5,500 bases of DNA from contig JALVVQ010000334.1 in assembly GCA_027023325.1 (NCBI GenBank), forward strand, positions 1-5,500, in the 5' to 3' direction. Both the position numbers and the translations under genes were made by a program. Numbering within the stretch: position 1 is the first letter of the stretch; every line of letters starts with the position of its first letter. The notes under the pieces were generated by a model. That model saw nothing but the letters and a program-made list of their open reading frames with translations. It was not told where the DNA came from and ran no database searches. This DNA is from Campylobacteraceae bacterium. GTDB lineage: Bacteria; Campylobacterota; Campylobacteria; Campylobacterales; Sulfurovaceae. Shown piece after piece: positions 5,433 through 5,500 of the stretch.

Positions 5433-5500
5433 ATGAATATTTCAAAGATAGGACATGGAGACAATCCGGATGCGGTCATAGCAATCATCGAGGTGCCGCT
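5433..5500 (+). CDS. ppa: Inorganic pyrophosphatase (family I), first 22 codons only
   Basis: Only the N-terminus is present: 22 residues beginning MNISKIGHGDNPDAVIAIIE and ending VP at the window edge. The spacing of KI, G-x-NP and the AIIEVP strand matches the start of soluble family I pyrophosphatases of Campylobacterota as I remember them, where the strand leads into the YGSNIKYE segment. The enzyme hydrolyses pyrophosphate to two phosphates in the cytosol and so drives biosynthetic reactions. AAGGGA (5421-5426) lies 6 nt before the ATG, and a promoter is visible upstream. None of the catalytic aspartates falls inside the window, so the call rests on a short match. Confidence 0.72.
   Translation, partial: MNISKIGHGDNPDAVIAIIEVP

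Noticed and set aside
5054..5436. Three overlapping plus-strand open frames across the leader region
   Set aside because: They run antisense to the signal peptide and riboswitch, lack ribosome binding sites at their starts and show no known domain.

Overview
This window looks like an ordinary chromosomal segment of a Campylobacterota (epsilonproteobacterial) genome, probably close to Sulfurovum or Sulfurimonas. That placement is from memory of protein similarity. It is also supported by the promoters: TATAAT-like -10 boxes preceded by a T-run and no clear -35, as is typical of this phylum. Base composition is moderate and coding density is high.

Layout. Left end, minus strand: leuD (1314-820) and leuB (823 to beyond position 1) overlap by an ATGA and encode two enzymes of leucine synthesis. 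Centre, plus strand: the housekeeping sigma factor rpoD (1480-3321), a CinA/MoaB-type domain protein (3330-4082) and a YgjP/DUF45 zinc-dependent hydrolase (4082-4765) are packed with gaps of 8 and -1 bp and probably form one operon. leuDB and rpoD diverge from a compact region holding two back-to-back promoters. Right, minus strand: a secreted protein of 167 residues (5220-4717), resembling the PilJ-type sensor domain, overlaps the end of the YgjP-like gene tail to tail by 49 bp. Far right, plus strand: the first 22 codons of an inorganic pyrophosphatase gene (5433 onward).

The most interesting element is the 212-bp gap 5221-5432. On the minus strand it contains a convincing class I cyclic di-GMP riboswitch aptamer (GEMM-I, about 5334-5248) in the leader of the secreted-protein gene. 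The 3' strand of the aptamer, which includes the predicted ligand-contacting cytosine, can instead fold into a hairpin (5252-5227) that captures the Shine-Dalgarno sequence of that gene. The two folds exclude each other, so the layout predicts a translational ON switch: c-di-GMP binding would release the ribosome binding site. The target is a small periplasmic, possibly PilJ-like, protein.

I saw no RNA genes, insertion sequences, CRISPR arrays or clear intrinsic terminators.
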